Origin: Candidatus Krumholzibacteriia bacterium
GTDB taxonomy: Bacteria > Krumholzibacteriota > Krumholzibacteriia > JAJRXK01
DNA: 64,000 nt
Assembly: GCA_029932915.1 (NCBI GenBank)
Contig: JAOZPE010000001.1
Span: 96,222-160,221 of the forward strand
Direction: 5' to 3'
In this document: positions 51,272 to 59,016 of the stretch, piece after piece
Layout: each line of letters begins with the position of its first letter
Numbering within the stretch: the first letter of the stretch is position 1
Position numbers and translations under genes: made by a program
The notes under the pieces: model-generated
Databases searched by the model: none
What the model was told of the DNA's origin: nothing
The model's input: the letters and a program-made list of their open reading frames with translations, nothing else

Positions 51272-51550
51272 AAGATCCGGGGAGAATGCACCCCCCCGTC
51301 CATGAAGGGGGATGATCCGGACCCGATCGTTCCTCTGGACACCCCGAGAACAGCAAGATGGGCAGTGAACTGGTATGGGAGGGAGCGGTTCCCGGCGAGA
51401 GCAGATCGGTCGGTGTGAAAGTCGAATGCGATCTGTGATGGGGGTTTCCCGCCCTTTCCCGAATATCCGTTGCAATCCTGGTTCTTTGGTGGATCCTCGA
51501 TGGGCGGGGATATGTCCGTGGACCTGTCGACCAGAGATCAAGGAGTTGTC

Positions 51551-52096
51551 ATGACGGATACCACCGAATCTGTACTGGAAAGCAGCAAGTCGTGGAAGTG
51601 GGTCTTCGCCCTTGGGGTTCTGCTGTTCCTGGGCGGATTGCTGTGCGTGGGGAACCCTCTCTTTGCCGGCATGGCCGTGTCGATCATCTTCGGGTGGGTT
51701 CTGCTTCTCAACGGCGGGATGTACTTCATCAACTCGTTCGCGGCCATCAATACCGGACAGACCTTCTTGAGATTGATCATGGGAATCATCTACGCAGTGG
51801 CCGGAATCTGGTTGATCGTCCAGCCGGGGCTGGGCCTTGCGATGCTCACCCTCATCCTGGGGATCGCTCTGCTCGCCGAGGGAATCGTGACCTCGATCTA
51901 TGCGTTCTCGCTTCCGGCGTTCGTCGGGAAGGGGATGATCATCCTCAGCTCCATCCTGGGAGTCATCGCGGGCATCATCATCCTGGTCCACTGGCCGAGC
52001 AGCTCGATCGTGGTGATCGGCCTCATCCTGGGTCTGCGTCTTCTCTTCGCCGGCTTCAGTTTCCTCTGGCTGGGTTGGGCGATCAAGAAGCTGTAG
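51551..52096 (+). CDS. HdeD-family membrane protein
   Basis: 181-aa integral membrane protein with six predicted helices in pairs, each with Gly-rich small-residue stretches (VFALGVLLFLGGLLCVG, ILGVIAGIIILVHWP, VVIGLILGLRLLFAGFSFLWLG), the pattern of the HdeD/DUF308 family. E. coli HdeD is linked to acid resistance at high cell density; the biochemical role is unknown. ATG 51551 has AAGGAG 5 nt upstream; the track start 51470 adds a non-hydrophobic leader. It faces the PLD-like gene across a long hairpin. Confidence 0.87.
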   Translation: MTDTTESVLESSKSWKWVFALGVLLFLGGLLCVGNPLFAGMAVSIIFGWVLLLNGGMYFINSFAAINTGQTFLRLIMGIIYAVAGIWLIVQPGLGLAMLTLILGIALLAEGIVTSIYAFSLPAFVGKGMIILSSILGVIAGIIILVHWPSSSIVVIGLILGLRLLFAGFSFLWLGWAIKKL

Positions 52097-52166
52097 AGGG
52101 GGAGACGGCAGGTCGGGGATACCGACGTGCCCCGCTTGTTGGTGAAAAAGGGTGGAGAGCGACTGG

Positions 52167-52205
52167 AGGCCGGCCTGTGCAGCGATGACTGCAACAGGCC
52201 GGCCT
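52167..52205. repeat. 39-nt near-perfect hairpin between convergent genes
   Basis: AGGCCGGCCTGT-GCAG and CTGC-A-ACAGGCCGGCCT form a 16-bp stem with a single bulged A and a CGATGA loop. On the minus strand it is followed some 20 nt later by CCCTTTTTC. It may act as a terminator or as a mobile REP-like palindrome. Confidence 0.6.
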
Positions 52206-52230
52206 GCAGGGATGCCCGCAGGGAGCCGAC

Positions 52231-55200
52231 CTACAGAGACAGCTTCATGAACCCGGCGATGGTTCGCGTCCAACCGCCCGGTGGCGGCAGGTACTCATTG
52301 AGTTCTTCTGGAGTGTCCATCCATTCGCACAGGCCGGGCAGCATGAGGAAGTCGAGGAATCCGTAGAGCGCCTGCCAGTGGCTGACGAGGGTCATCACCT
52401 CACCGTCCATGACCATGCTGCGGTAGTCCATGTTCACACTGCCTACGGTGAAGTAGTACATGAGCTGCTCACGCTCCCGAGGTGTCGATTCCTCGAGGAT
52501 GTTGTGGATGATCTTCATCCACACCTCGGCCAGGGCCTGGGGGAACTCGCGAAGATCCCGGGCTTCCTCTGCTTCATGGACTGCTTTGCTCTGTTCAGCG
52601 AGGTACTGCAGGTAGGTACGCAGCAAGGCGGGAAACTCCGGCCGGTTGCCGAGTTTGTTCCACGCGACGGGAGAGGCGAAGAAATTCGCCTTCAAGTGCA
52701 GCTTCGGCTTCACCACCTCGCCTTCCTGCGTGAAGTACCTCACCTTGTATCCAATGGAATCGAGGAAGGCCGGCGCGTGTTTGGCGAACTCGGTCACTTC
52801 GGGGTGGTCGAAGAACACGCGACTCTTCCACGGCACGCGGGTATTCGCAGCCTGCTGAAACCGTCCCGCCCAATCTCCAACTCCCTGCTTCGGTGCATAT
52901 AGGCCCACCTTCAGCAATCCTCCGTGGCGGAGCATCTCCGGATCCATGGTGTTGGAGAAGACGATCAAGCGGCCCATCAATCCGTGGGCCCGGGCCATCG
53001 TCGGCGCAGCGGCGCTGGGCGCCGATTCCAGGGTGGGGGCGATGATCAGCGCCCGGCAGCCGCGCAGTGCGCTGCCGGCGAGCAGGGAGGCGTAGAGATA
53101 GTCCTGCCACAGCGAATCGGGGATGTTCAGCACCGATCCCGCCGGCATGAGGTTGTACAGCACCGCCTTGGCCACATCGATGGGCTTGGGATGGAAGCCG
53201 GTCTCGTTGTGGAGCTGGATGACCTTGCCCCGGTCGTCGAGCCACGAGGGAGCCGTGGCACGATATTCGGCCAGCCGATTGGCATAGGAGTCGGGGAAGG
53301 GACGAGCTCGCAGTGGATAGGGGATCTCGTCATCTTCGAGACCCTGGGCCACGAGCAGCTCGCGCGCCGCGGTCTTCACCGCCAGGGCACCCGGTCCCCG
53401 GATCAGGATGGCCCGATCCTCCCAGTTGGGTCCGGTGTAGTGCTCACCGATTCCCATGCCGGTGAACGCAGCCAGGCCCCGGTAGGGATCGTCCTCGGTG
53501 ATGTCGTAGAAGAAGATCTTGCGGTGATCACGCATCAGAGCGTCGGGGACGGGGAAGATACCCATCGAGTGCATGCTGCGGAACGATGGATCAGCCGGAT
53601 TGGTGATGTTCACGTGGACCTTGATCAGATTCTTCAGCCAATCCTCTCCATATTGGGAGCGCCCCAGGGAGAGCAGCAGTGATTGATCGACTGCATCGCG
53701 CAGCTCGTCCTGGGCCGCCTGGAGCCGGTTCTCCCATTCGGAGAATTCCTTGGGCAGGGAGACGTGTTCATCGAGGGGCTTGGTGAGCAGGCGTAACCAC
53801 AGACGTCCCTTGTTGAGTTCGAAATAGTGCTGGTCGAGCAGGATGAGATACATGGGCATCTTGCCCGTGTGGTCGTAGGCCAGCGCCCGTTCGGTCAATG
53901 CCTGCAGGTAGTTGAGGGTCTGTTCGAAGGCCACTCGGTCGGGTTTGCCCTCGGCCGTCTTTCCGCGATAATCGTGGATCCACAGGACATGGTAATCCTC
54001 GGCGAGGCGGACCGAGCTGGCGAATTCGTACTGGAACTGTTCGTTGATGACATACCACACCCGGTTCTCCGGCGTGAGTCGGCGCTTCAGGGCGCATTCG
54101 ATGATGTGGTCCATCTCCTCCTGGGTGTCGCATTCCTCCGGTGTGAAGCCATACTGCAGGGGAAGCCATACGAAGCGGGAGTCCTCCCAGCGCTCCTTCA
54201 GCTCCGCCCGCGTCTTCTCCAGGTCGTCGCAGAGGGTCTGGAAGACGAGCCAGATCAGATCGATCCTCTCGTTGTCCAGGTTCATGTCGATGGCGGGATG
54301 TTGCAGCACCCACGATCCGAATTCGGTCTGGGCGATGGCGATCATTCCGGTCAACGAATCATGGGTCTTGCGCTGTCCGAGCAGGCGGTTGTAGGGGAAG
54401 ATGACGTCGTCCAGGAGAATGCGTCGGGCCACCGAGCTCGCCTCACGGCCCTGATCGGTGAGGCCCGGGGCGGCTCCGCCAGAGGGGTCGGTGGAGGAGG
54501 ACGCGCCGAAGGCAAGGGAGAACGCGCGGGCGAGACTCTCGTGGTACGCGGTGATCTCCGACGGGAGATCGTGTCCGTGGGGGAAGTCTGCATCGGTGCT
54601 GTCGATGTGGGCGAGAATGGGATCGAGATAGGGCTGCATCGCCCGCACCGGGTCGGCTCCGGAATGTTCAGCGAAGGGTTGGGTGAGCCAGGCCACCCAA
54701 TGCATGCGCTCGGCCAGGTTCTTCAGTTCGCTTTCCAGTTCAGGCGGAAGCGTCGGCATCTCCAGGCGCTCGGGCCGGCGGTCGTCGAGCTTCACATTGT
54801 CCCTCTTGGGACGGGTGGCGCCGAGGTTGCGCCCCCATAGAGGAGCGTTGATTCCCAGGCTCAGGGTCTGCTCCCTCGCCGGCAACCAGCGGAAGGTCAA
54901 GGTGGTGGCCCGCCCCAGGATGCCTCCTCTTCGGATGGGCAGATCCAGCCGGAAGAGGGCGACGATATCGCCGTCGGTGGCGTTCCAGTCGGCTCCTACT
55001 CCAAGTCCCAGATTGGGCATGAGGAAGTTCGCCCGGGCCCCACCGTCAATTGCGGTTCCACGGACCCCGCCGTAGCCTTCGAGGCTCAAGGCGGCGATCC
55101 CGATGATCGGGCTGCCCAGGTCTTTATAGACCCCCGCGTTGAGGAAGGCGGCGAGTTCGGTATAGGCGTTCGAGGTGCGGAACGATTGCATCTCGAAGCC

Positions 55201-55377
55201 GGAGAAGCCCTTGTACACCGGAGGCATGCCCAGAGAATAGGTGAGGCCGCCCTTCTCGGGTGGATAGTCGAAGTTTCCTCGCGCGTAGACCGCCGCGTTC
55301 CAGGAGACGGCCATCAGTAAGGTGAGAGCCAACGCGGTGAGCGAGGCGAACAGAAGGCGTCGGGAAGTCGAGTTCAT
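52231..55377 (-). CDS. Giant exported phospholipase-D-like protein with barrel-like N-terminal part
   Basis: 1048-aa exported protein. A signal peptide (~8-33) precedes a ~170-residue beta-rich, Gly/aromatic region (FDYPPEKGGLTYSLGMPP ... LGLGVGADWNATDG) that looks like part of an outer-membrane barrel. The rest resembles the PLD superfamily in two halves. The first contains HVLWIHDYRGKTAEG and the second HLKANFFASP and then TVGSVNMDYRSM, which matches the GSxNxDxRS half of an HKD motif. The HxK and GSxN elements are ~110 residues apart instead of adjacent, so the site is either split by an insertion or degenerate. ATG 55377 has GAGGAG 6 nt upstream. Substrate unknown; envelope phospholipid is a guess. 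Confidence 0.68.
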   Translation of the reverse strand: MNSTSRRLLFASLTALALTLLMAVSWNAAVYARGNFDYPPEKGGLTYSLGMPPVYKGFSGFEMQSFRTSNAYTELAAFLNAGVYKDLGSPIIGIAALSLEGYGGVRGTAIDGGARANFLMPNLGLGVGADWNATDGDIVALFRLDLPIRRGGILGRATTLTFRWLPAREQTLSLGINAPLWGRNLGATRPKRDNVKLDDRRPERLEMPTLPPELESELKNLAERMHWVAWLTQPFAEHSGADPVRAMQPYLDPILAHIDSTDADFPHGHDLPSEITAYHESLARAFSLAFGASSSTDPSGGAAPGLTDQGREASSVARRILLDDVIFPYNRLLGQRKTHDSLTGMIAIAQTEFGSWVLQHPAIDMNLDNERIDLIWLVFQTLCDDLEKTRAELKERWEDSRFVWLPLQYGFTPEECDTQEEMDHIIECALKRRLTPENRVWYVINEQFQYEFASSVRLAEDYHVLWIHDYRGKTAEGKPDRVAFEQTLNYLQALTERALAYDHTGKMPMYLILLDQHYFELNKGRLWLRLLTKPLDEHVSLPKEFSEWENRLQAAQDELRDAVDQSLLLSLGRSQYGEDWLKNLIKVHVNITNPADPSFRSMHSMGIFPVPDALMRDHRKIFFYDITEDDPYRGLAAFTGMGIGEHYTGPNWEDRAILIRGPGALAVKTAARELLVAQGLEDDEIPYPLRARPFPDSYANRLAEYRATAPSWLDDRGKVIQLHNETGFHPKPIDVAKAVLYNLMPAGSVLNIPDSLWQDYLYASLLAGSALRGCRALIIAPTLESAPSAAAPTMARAHGLMGRLIVFSNTMDPEMLRHGGLLKVGLYAPKQGVGDWAGRFQQAANTRVPWKSRVFFDHPEVTEFAKHAPAFLDSIGYKVRYFTQEGEVVKPKLHLKANFFASPVAWNKLGNRPEFPALLRTYLQYLAEQSKAVHEAEEARDLREFPQALAEVWMKIIHNILEESTPREREQLMYYFTVGSVNMDYRSMVMDGEVMTLVSHWQALYGFLDFLMLPGLCEWMDTPEELNEYLPPPGGWTRTIAGFMKLSL

Positions 55378-55851
55378 CAGCTGCTCCTCGAGCGGACAAC
55401 GATGTGTCCGAACCGCTTCCAGCCAGTGGAATCCGGGTCCATGGCCGGGGGAGTCAAGATCTGGGGGAAGAGATGGGTATTCACCTTGGGCATGGTATCC
55501 CTGGGACCGAGATTTCGTCCAGCGCCGGTCTGCGGATGTGTCCGGTGTCCCGGTTTCCGGACACCCGCCCATTTCAGCTCGGTAACCCCTGGTTCTTGTA
55601 AGTAGGGGAGGGTTTCGGATTCTTGGAGCCTGGATGTGCCCGGCTTGCCGGACACTTCATCAAGATGCCCATCTTCGTTGAAAACCGTGCGAACTACCGC
55701 AACAACAACTCCTTAGATGTGAACTCATACTGGCCATATTCCCGGCATGAGCCATGCCTTGGGTACAAGTAAAGGTTTGAAGAGATGCCTCCTTCGTAAT
55801 CGATCTCGCCGGAACGATTGCGCCACCCTCTCTCGCCAAGGTCACAACAGA
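55378..55851. other. 474-nt divergent intergenic region, partly AT-rich
   Basis: Contains the upstream region of the PLD-like gene (minus) and of the three-gene exported operon (plus). Two related inverted repeats are listed separately. From ~55660 the base composition becomes visibly more AT-rich than the rest of the window. No convincing promoter could be fixed and no ORF is supported upstream of 55852. Confidence 0.45.
55534..55657. repeat. Two related inverted repeats with GATGTG(T/C)CCGG arms
   Basis: Copy 1: GTGTCCGG (55538-55545) with CCGGACAC (55557-55564). Copy 2: GTGCCCGGC-TT-GCCGGACAC (about 55636-55655), one mismatch. Both start with GGATGTG. A further half-copy, GATGTGTCCG, lies near 55401. 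They flank the start of the PLD-like gene and could be operators. Confidence 0.5.
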
Positions 55852-56364
55852 ATGCCACCGACTGGAAAGGAGCTGGACAAGAAAGCTGTTCATGGAGCGA
55901 TTCTATTCTTGATCATTCTTGGTCTCGCAGCATGTGCCACGGAAAACGACGATGGAACAACACCATTACAACCTGGTGTTTCAGTATCGATCACGGCGAA
56001 GCTGGTCTTGTGGAATGTCGATACAGGCGCGGACAGGACCCTGTTTGTCGAGAAATCTTCCACCGTTTCTCGTCTCTTGCAGGAGATTCCCGATGAGTGG
56101 GAGGCACAAGTCCAAGACGATGGGATTACGGTACTCCCGACCAGTGATGAGCAAGGAGATGTCTTCCTCGCCAATATCAGCGATCTCCTGGGTGGGGAAG
56201 GGTTCCCTGCAAAGGTCCATCTGCTCGAGATAGACCTGAATGGATATAGATCCTTGGCCTCGAAAGTTCAGATTGCAACCCCCTGTGAGCCGTGTGACAC
56301 CTGGGGAGAGCTCAAGACCTGCTATACGGACAACCCGGCGTTCTGTTGTGGCTGTATGAAGTAG
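55852..56364 (+). CDS. Lipoprotein with Cys-rich C-terminus
   Basis: 170-aa lipoprotein from ATG 55852. The signal peptide KKAVHGAILFLIILGLAAC ends in lipobox LAAC. The ~110-residue middle part is beta-rich (VSVSITAKLVLWNVDTG...). The C-terminus carries seven cysteines in ~30 residues (CEPCDTWGELKTC ... CCGC), suggesting disulfides or a metal site. I do not recognise the family. The track start at 55747 adds 35 basic residues without export features. First gene of a compact operon (10-nt gap, then 4-nt overlap) whose codon use is more AT-rich than neighbouring genes. Confidence 0.7.
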   Translation: MPPTGKELDKKAVHGAILFLIILGLAACATENDDGTTPLQPGVSVSITAKLVLWNVDTGADRTLFVEKSSTVSRLLQEIPDEWEAQVQDDGITVLPTSDEQGDVFLANISDLLGGEGFPAKVHLLEIDLNGYRSLASKVQIATPCEPCDTWGELKTCYTDNPAFCCGCMK

Positions 56365-56373
56365 GAGGCGCAA

Positions 56374-57252
56374 ATGGAACACAAGACATGGATACGTAGC
56401 AAAGTGCTCTCGTCCAGGCTGTTTCAGATACGAAGCAGTTCGACGGCGTTGTTTATCGGCCTGGGAATCTTCTTTGCACAGGCAGTTCTCTGGGCTCAGG
56501 TACCTATCGATGCAGCAACCGATTCCTCCGGAAGGGTGACGCAGACGGTGGGACGTGAGTCGATTTCAGTGACGGGCAGGGTGATTGTGAACGGGGTGAT
56601 GCACGAAGATCCGGTGATCAGCCGGGTAGGAATGCAGATCTTCGTGGATGGCGTTCTGGCAAAGAAGATCATGACCCATGCGGAGGAAATGGCACGGAAG
56701 AAGAGAGCTGAGGACAGGAACTTTGCACAGTACGTCATCGATTCCTCATCTGAGGCAGCGGCGCATGTAGCATGCAGTGGGGGAAGTGTCGAAGAGATCC
56801 AAGAAGCGTGGCTCAAGACCTTTCGCGAGAAGATTGAGAAAGGCCCAGGTCAGCGCAGACCGGCCACTCTGGAGGTAGTGAACGTTGATGGTCTTAAGAT
56901 TTCGGTTCGAATCAGTCGCGAGGGAGAAAAGCCCTATGTCAATGAGTGCATTTTGTTGAGTCCTGAGGAATGTGAGCATGCCCCTCCTCTCAAGAGCGAC
57001 GAAGAACGAGCACATGAGCGTTTTCTCTGGCTTGTGAAAGATATCGAATCGAATGATCTCGTTGTGATCACCCATAACTTCGTGTCGACCTCCACGGGTG
57101 AAGTAGCAATGGAGGAATATCGCTACATTCAAGAGGTCAAACGCAAGCTCCGCGATGGGAAGAAGGTTACCACCGAAGACTACATGTTCAAGTTGCCCGA
57201 AGGGCTCGTCGACGATCTGAAGCGTCTCCATGAGAAAGGAGCTTTGAAATGA
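56374..57252 (+). CDS. Exported protein of unknown function
   Basis: 292-aa protein with an N-terminal basic region and one hydrophobic segment (TALFIGLGIFFAQAVLWAQ, ~24-42) that is probably a signal peptide. The mature part contains RVIVNGVMHEDPVISRVGMQIFVDGVLAKK and a charged helical region (HAEEMARKKRAED). Three Cys are present. No known domain is recognised. GGAGG 5 nt upstream of ATG 56374 is a strong ribosome site. It is the middle gene of the AT-richer operon and overlaps the next start by ATGA, so the three products are made together and all are exported. Confidence 0.7.
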   Translation: MEHKTWIRSKVLSSRLFQIRSSSTALFIGLGIFFAQAVLWAQVPIDAATDSSGRVTQTVGRESISVTGRVIVNGVMHEDPVISRVGMQIFVDGVLAKKIMTHAEEMARKKRAEDRNFAQYVIDSSSEAAAHVACSGGSVEEIQEAWLKTFREKIEKGPGQRRPATLEVVNVDGLKISVRISREGEKPYVNECILLSPEECEHAPPLKSDEERAHERFLWLVKDIESNDLVVITHNFVSTSTGEVAMEEYRYIQEVKRKLRDGKKVTTEDYMFKLPEGLVDDLKRLHEKGALK

Positions 57253-58487
57253 AGTTCCTGAAAACCCGTATTGCTCTCCTTCTGATGTCGATGGCTTTCT
57301 CCAGTGTGTCCGTAGCCGGTGAATTCCAATGGAAGGGTCAGCGTACGGTGGTGGAAGGCGTTGTTCACGTGTCCAATCCTTCTGAGCCGGTGGAAGGCAC
57401 CCATGTGATGAGAACGCAGTTGGTGTGGAGTGTGGGGGAGGAAGATACCGGTGATGTGGTCTTCGGCGACATCATATCGGCCGCGCGCGACCGCGCGGGA
57501 AACACCTATCTCCTGGATGAGCAGCAGGCGAAGGTCTACGCGATCGCGCCCGGCGGTGGGTTTCTCGGCACGAGGGGAGGGCCAGGAGAAGGCCCCTCCG
57601 AGTTCGATCCATCCTGCGGCCTGACGGTTCTCGAGGACACCCTCTTGTGCGTCACCCAGATGATGCCGCCCCGTGTGGTTCTCATGAATCTCGATGGAAG
57701 ATCCGCCGGAGACTATCCTCTCTCCCATGAACTGGACGCGGTGGTGATTTTCGGAAGTGCACCCTCCCGTGGAGGGTTGGCGCTGTTTCTTGGGGAATAC
57801 ATCCAGAAAGTGGAAGAGCATGCGATCGGCATGCGCTCGTTCATTTGTCAGGTCGATCGGAAGGGAGATCCCCTTCCGGCCTGTTGGGAGATGATGCAGG
57901 AATCCGATCTCACCGACATCGAATTCAACGAAAAGATCGACGGGCCTCCGGTGTGGGCGGTGAGTCCAGCAGGAAGAGCTTTCGTGAGCAAGGATTGGGA
58001 CGCCTACGAAATCGAATCCGTGGACGTCGATGGACAGAACCGGATGGTCTTTGGACGAGCCTATCAACCCATTGCCCGGGCGCAGTGGCAACTGGAGTTG
58101 AATGGAAAGCGCATCGAGAAGAAGGAAATGTCTCCGGACACCAGGTTGAGCGAGACCGGCCGGACGATCGTACAGATCTTCCCTCGTGACGATGGGGGGA
58201 TCTGGGTACTGAGCGATCGGGGGGAAAACGGCGTTGCCGACGGTGTCGTGGCCGAATTCGATGTCTTTGACCCCGAAGGGCGGTTCGTGCGCAGAGAGCG
58301 AGTGCCGGGGGAATACCAAGCCGGACGAGATCGCTTGTTTCTGGTCGACGACTACCTGTATGTCGTTGTCAACGGGGGGGAACTCGGTGGCGATCCGATC
58401 TTCTCCAGCGGCGGGGAAGCATCCGATACGATGGAGGTGCAGTGCCTGGCACTGGAGTTTCCGCAGAGAACCGCTGGGGCAAGATGA
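57249..58487 (+). CDS. Exported six-bladed beta-propeller protein
   Basis: 412-aa protein with signal peptide (TRIALLLMSMAFSSVSVAG). It has the blade signature GTRGGPGEGPSEF (~100-112), which in 6-bladed propellers of FCB and Gemmatimonadota genomes follows AIAPGGGFL-type strands. Further blades include RAFVSKDWDAYEIESVDVDG and VAEFDVFDPEGRFVRRERV. Function is unknown; such proteins usually bind ligands at the envelope. ATG 57249 overlaps the preceding stop by 4 nt. Its codon use returns towards the GC-rich norm along its length. The neighbouring lipoprotein and 292-aa protein may be its partners. Confidence 0.76.
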   Translation: MKFLKTRIALLLMSMAFSSVSVAGEFQWKGQRTVVEGVVHVSNPSEPVEGTHVMRTQLVWSVGEEDTGDVVFGDIISAARDRAGNTYLLDEQQAKVYAIAPGGGFLGTRGGPGEGPSEFDPSCGLTVLEDTLLCVTQMMPPRVVLMNLDGRSAGDYPLSHELDAVVIFGSAPSRGGLALFLGEYIQKVEEHAIGMRSFICQVDRKGDPLPACWEMMQESDLTDIEFNEKIDGPPVWAVSPAGRAFVSKDWDAYEIESVDVDGQNRMVFGRAYQPIARAQWQLELNGKRIEKKEMSPDTRLSETGRTIVQIFPRDDGGIWVLSDRGENGVADGVVAEFDVFDPEGRFVRRERVPGEYQAGRDRLFLVDDYLYVVVNGGELGGDPIFSSGGEASDTMEVQCLALEFPQRTAGAR

Positions 58488-58582
58488 AGTTCTTCGCCCC
58501 GTTGGATTGCCCCTGGCCTTCCATGCAATACGGACTGCGGTAGCCGGGCTTCCCGTGTGTGCGTACGCCGAGCGGTCCCGAG

Positions 58583-58996
58583 TCAGTCAGGCCACACGAA
58601 GCGGACCGGGCGGATGACCTTTTCCCCGAGGCTTTGGTATACCGGAGAAGTCAGAGCAGCCTCTTCGATGATCTGGCGCTGCTCGGCTGGAAGATCACGG
58701 GGCATGGTGATCGTACAGTCCAGGCTGGCGATACGGCGGTAGGGATCGGCGATCATCTCCTTGATCACCTTCGCCCGGGCTCCGATGATATCGATGTCGT
58801 GATCGCGGGCGGCGATGCCCATGATGGTCAACATGCACGAGCCCAGCGCGGTGGCCACCAGGTCGGTGGGGGAGTAGGATTCTCCCTTGCCCTGGTTGTC
58901 GACGGGAGCAAGACGAAGTGGACTGGAGAAATCCCGGTGAGCTGCAGAACAGGTCCTCGGACCTGAGGAACTCCGGAGAAATGGCCGGAACCGCAG
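58583..58996 (-). CDS. OsmC-family peroxiredoxin-like protein, start codon unclear
   Basis: The C-terminal ~110 residues are a clear OsmC/Ohr-family protein: VDNQGKGESYSPTDLVATALGSCMLTIMGIAA with the first redox Cys, ITMPRDL, and PVRFVWPD at the end. Such proteins reduce organic hydroperoxides. Similarity reaches upstream to about RTCSAAH, but no in-frame ATG, GTG or TTG lies nearby. CTG 58996 would give 137 aa, the normal family length. The next true ATG, at 59179, lies inside the divergent NUDIX gene. Possible readings: a CTG start, a 5' frameshift (a GTG at 59024 opens another frame), or decay. The second family Cys is replaced in LTSPVYQSL, where relatives often have Cys. Confidence 0.7.
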   Translation of the reverse strand: MRFRPFLRSSSGPRTCSAAHRDFSSPLRLAPVDNQGKGESYSPTDLVATALGSCMLTIMGIAARDHDIDIIGARAKVIKEMIADPYRRIASLDCTITMPRDLPAEQRQIIEEAALTSPVYQSLGEKVIRPVRFVWPD

Positions 58997-59016
58997 GAGA
59001 CCACAGGAAGAGAGAC

